NCBI RefSeq assembly: GCF_000495835.1
Contig: NZ_AWGC01000029.1
Location: 23,982 to 87,981, forward strand
Length of the DNA stretch: 64,000 bases
Reading direction: 5' to 3'
Origin: Asticcacaulis sp. AC402
Lineage (GTDB): Bacteria > Pseudomonadota > Alphaproteobacteria > Caulobacterales > Caulobacteraceae
The position numbers and the translations under genes were made by a program. Positions 61,652-64,000 of the stretch are shown here, one piece after another. The first letter of the stretch is position 1, and every line of letters starts with the position of its first letter. The notes beneath the pieces were generated by a model. It searched no databases and was not told where the DNA came from. It worked only from the letters and a program-made list of their open reading frames with translations.

Positions 61652-62373
61652 GAGTCTTCTCGGGTAACAAGTACCGAAAAGGCATAGCCGAGGTTGCGGA
61701 CCGTCTTGATGAGCGCCGGTTGCTGAGGATCAAGTTCGAGTTTGCGGCGAACGCGGCTGATCTGGGAGTCAATGCTGCGATCAAAGGGATTGGTGTTAAC
61801 CCCTCGAGACAGGTCAAGCAGCGTCTCACGAGACAGAACACGGGGGGCGCGCTCGACAAGGGCAAGCAACAGGGCAAATTCACCTGACGTCAGAATAATC
61901 TGCTTACCGGTTTCGGTTTCGAGGGTCATTTGGTCCGGCAGCAGTCGAAACATACCGAAACGATAGGCAGCGCCCGGGCGTTTTACGTCGCCAACACCCG
62001 CGCCGGCATGACGTCGCAGGACGGCCTTGATCCGCGCAACAAGTTCCCTGGGATTGAAAGGTTTGGCGAGATAATCGTCGGCACCGATCTCAAGTCCTAC
62101 GATCCGATCGACATCCTCAGCAATGGCCGTGAGCATGATGACGGGTACGGCGGAAAAGGTGCGCAGCCTCTTGCAGAAGGACAGACCATCTTCGTTCGGC
62201 ATCATGAGATCAAGGACGATGAGGTCAATTCGACCCTGAGAGAGCAGCTTCTCCGCTTCGGCGGCAGATGCCGCAGTCTCAACGCGCATGCCATTGCGCT
62301 CCAGAACACCCCGCAACAGCGCGCGTAGCTCGCCGTCATCATCAACGATAAGCACAGAAGGCGGGGCTTTCAT
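61648..62373 (-). CDS. OmpR family response regulator
   Basis: 241 residues. Receiver domain with acidic pocket VDDDG, phospho-acceptor in LIVLDLMMPNEDG, the conserved T in MLTA and K in AKPF. The winged-helix C-terminal domain contains SRETLLDLSRGVNTNPFDRSIDSQISRVRRKLE and TVRNLGYAFSV. It is the first gene of the pair with the kinase. It is divergent from the EF-hand gene, which it may control. Confidence 0.93.
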   Translation of the reverse strand: MKAPPSVLIVDDDGELRALLRGVLERNGMRVETAASAAEAEKLLSQGRIDLIVLDLMMPNEDGLSFCKRLRTFSAVPVIMLTAIAEDVDRIVGLEIGADDYLAKPFNPRELVARIKAVLRRHAGAGVGDVKRPGAAYRFGMFRLLPDQMTLETETGKQIILTSGEFALLLALVERAPRVLSRETLLDLSRGVNTNPFDRSIDSQISRVRRKLELDPQQPALIKTVRNLGYAFSVLVTREDS

Positions 62374-62539
62374 GTCTTGACCTTAGTGAGCTTCCGCCTA
62401 CGCCTCAACCGCCTTTTTTGGGGCTGGTCCTTATTGATGGACGGCTATGGCAACATTTCGTCACAAAAGACCGATCCGCAGACAAATACCAGCAACATCG
62501 GGACGTTAGTACGTGTCCATCAAAACTATGGAGACGACT

Positions 62540-62959
62540 ATGACTACCAACAAGTTCTTAAACACTTTCGCAAGCATTTTTGCCACTTCGAGCCTGTTGA
62601 TTGCGACCCCATCACTGGCGCAATCGGGTGAGCGATTTACGACCATGCTTATGCGTGCCGACAGCAACCGCAATGGCGAGGTCACATGGGCCGAATTCGC
62701 CGCCGAGCGCACTGAGATGTTTGACCGTCTGGACCGCAATCACGACGGTTATGTCGATAGCAAGGATCGCCCGCGCCTGCACGGGAGCCGGTTCGACGAG
62801 GCCTTCAAAGCCCTCTCTCAGCTGGACAGCAATGCCGACCGACGCATTTCTCGTGCGGAACTCCAGCAAGGCAAAGCCCCATCCTTCGATGCCGCAGATG
62901 CCAACAAGAACCGCGTGTTGGACGCCAAAGAAATAGCCAGCGTGAGCACCTTGCGCTGA
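62540..62959 (+). CDS. Exported EF-hand calcium-binding protein
   Basis: 139 residues from ATG 62540, with GGAG 6 bases upstream; the GTG at 62513 is rejected. A signal peptide ends PSLAQS. Four EF-hand-like loops follow: ADSNRNGEVTWAEF, LDRNHDGYVDSKD, LDSNADRRISRAEL and ADANKNRVLDAKE. The first two are canonical; the last two lack the glycine at loop position 6. Calcium sensing or buffering in the periplasm is inferred. The next gene starts 41 bases later. Confidence 0.88.
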   Translation: MTTNKFLNTFASIFATSSLLIATPSLAQSGERFTTMLMRADSNRNGEVTWAEFAAERTEMFDRLDRNHDGYVDSKDRPRLHGSRFDEAFKALSQLDSNADRRISRAELQQGKAPSFDAADANKNRVLDAKEIASVSTLR

Positions 62960-63000
62960 TTGCGCACAGATGGCCTCTTATCAAAGGACAGGAACGTATT

Positions 63001-63819
63001 ATGTTTGAAAATGAACTCACCCCCGCTTTTGGCCTCGTTGTCTTGCTGTTTGCGATCGCAGAAATGGCATGGCGCAGGCACTCTGGCCGCGGCTACGATT
63101 TCCGCTCACTTGGCGGAAATTTAGGGATCTTGGTAGGCCGAGGCGTGTCGAGCTTGCTGACCGGCGGCATTATTACCGCCGCCTGGTTCGCCGTGTATAG
63201 TCTTGCCCCTTTCAAGTGGGCGGTCGACGATTGGCGCACCTGGGTGGTCGGCTTCTTTGTGATTGAATTCTTCTATTACTGGGAGCACCGTTTCAGTCAT
63301 ACTATTCGCTGGTTCTGGGCAAATCATTCGGTTCACCATTCGGCCAATGAATTCACCTTGCCGGCCGCATTCCGTCTGGGGTGGACGAGCGTGCTTTCGG
63401 GTGCATGGGTAGTAATTTTACCTATGGCATTCATGGGTTTCCATCCACTCGTGATGGGTACACTGATGACCCTGAGTCTGCGTTACCAATACTTCCTGCA
63501 TACCGAAGCTGTCGGCAAGTTGGGCCCGCTCGAATGGGTGTTCAATACGCCGTCTCACCACCGGGTGCATCACGGTTCTAACCCAGAGTATCTCGACAAA
63601 AACTTCGGTGGGGTTCTGATTATATTTGACCGCTTGTTTGGCACCTTCGTCGAAGAGCGTGACGATATTCAGATCGTTTATGGACTTACCAAAAAGGTGA
63701 CCAGCAACAATCCGTTCGTCGTGGCTTTCCATGGCTGGATTAACCTCTGGCGCGATCTCAAACGCACCAATACTATGAGCGGCAAATTGCGTACGATGTT
63801 CGGTCCACCCGTGGATTGA
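63001..63819 (+). CDS. Sterol desaturase/fatty-acid hydroxylase family membrane protein
   Basis: 272 residues with four to five helices. The di-iron histidine boxes are present: EHRFSH, HSVHHSAN, a single H in FLHTEAVG, and PSHHRVHHG. Such enzymes hydroxylate or desaturate lipids or carotenoids at the inner membrane. The substrate is unknown. Likely in an operon with the EF-hand gene. Confidence 0.9.
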   Translation: MFENELTPAFGLVVLLFAIAEMAWRRHSGRGYDFRSLGGNLGILVGRGVSSLLTGGIITAAWFAVYSLAPFKWAVDDWRTWVVGFFVIEFFYYWEHRFSHTIRWFWANHSVHHSANEFTLPAAFRLGWTSVLSGAWVVILPMAFMGFHPLVMGTLMTLSLRYQYFLHTEAVGKLGPLEWVFNTPSHHRVHHGSNPEYLDKNFGGVLIIFDRLFGTFVEERDDIQIVYGLTKKVTSNNPFVVAFHGWINLWRDLKRTNTMSGKLRTMFGPPVD

Positions 63820-63900
63820 GCCATCTAGGGTTTATGTAACGATATCGAGTTTCGGGGGCGCGACACGTTGCACGGTAGCTGCCGATTATACGCGGCCTAG

Positions 63901-64000
63901 GGCCTGTTGAGATTCACCTTGCATTGATGATGCCCGCGCAGAGATGGATCATGGCTTCAAAGCTTTGATCCGTCTTGCATGCGCGCATGGCGATGCGTTA
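63901..64000 (-). mobile_element. Edge of a second IS5-family element
   Basis: The end GGCCTGTTGAGATTCA follows a CTAG at 63897-63900, the same target as the IS at 59458. The minus strand from 64000 to the stop at 63914 encodes RIAMRACKTDQSFEAMIHL and ends GIINAR, matching the C-terminus of the transposase at 59471 (RFAMKADKTDDSFKAIIYI) at many but not all positions, so it is a different element of the same group. It runs off the window. Confidence 0.82.

Noticed and set aside
60270..63900. Composite transposon
   Set aside because: The two bordering IS elements are related but clearly different in sequence, so joint transposition is unlikely.

Overview
The window is GC-rich chromosomal DNA from an alphaproteobacterium. 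Gene content (ThyA/FolA pair, YdbH-YnbE-YdbL, GGDEF-EAL protein, TonB receptor, ABA4-like protein) and the dense palindromic repeats best fit the Caulobacterales, for example an Asticcacaulis-like organism. The genus is an inference from style, not from a marker gene. No rRNA, CRISPR array or prophage is visible. One tRNA, Ser(GGA), is present.

Layout. 1-1022: 5' part of a glycine-rich, RTX/PGRS-like secreted protein. 1.1-9.5 kb: M23 lipoprotein, folA-thyA, a divergent ketol-acid reductoisomerase, TrmN6-type methyltransferase, polyprenyl diphosphate synthase, acyltransferase-3, HerA-like ATPase. 9.5-14.2 kb: a YdeI-like gene broken by a small transposable element, TIM-barrel isomerase, DUF2214, SDR, Nudix, M23 peptidase. 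14.7-19 kb: the ydbH-ynbE-ydbL envelope operon. 19.1-27.2 kb: a second gene broken by the same element, then a compact type IV secretion cluster (virB2, B3, B4, B6, B9, B10, B11) that lacks virB1, B5, B7, B8 and virD4 and has a candidate Pho box upstream. 27.2-36.6 kb: CPBP protease, phosphoesterase, PMT glycosyltransferase, glycine-zipper protein, DctA, an HExxH protein, a PL14-like lyase and an NAD(P)HX dehydratase. 36.5-48.8 kb: MsrA, tRNA-Ser, GGDEF-EAL, vWA protein, VOC, YdeI family, a TetR-controlled membrane pair, GT39, OsmC, PaaK-like ligase, an outer-membrane barrel. 48.8-50.6 kb: tandem DUF559 nuclease genes bracketed by inverted repeats. 50.6-59.2 kb: M3 peptidase, cold-shock protein, a cystatin-like lipoprotein, NhaA, TonB receptor. 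59.4-64 kb: IS5-family element, two-component system, EF-hand protein, sterol-desaturase-family protein and the edge of a second IS5-family element.

The most striking signal is repeat biology. (1) A 133-161 bp element with TACCAA/TTGGTA-type ends, a hairpin at each end and 3-bp TWA target duplications occurs five times. In two copies, removing the element plus one duplicated TAA joins the flanking gene pieces in frame. (2) A 258-288 bp element with related ends and the same TAA duplication occurs twice. (3) A ~100-120 bp TAGAGC...GCTCTA palindromic repeat occurs at least five times, once inside an open reading frame. (4) A DUF559 nuclease gene is carried between ~57-90 bp inverted repeats and is tandemly duplicated. 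No transposase matching the first two families is in the window: the IS5-type elements here use CTAG targets. A lipoprotein whose C-terminus carries the three contact regions of cystatins is the most unusual single protein.
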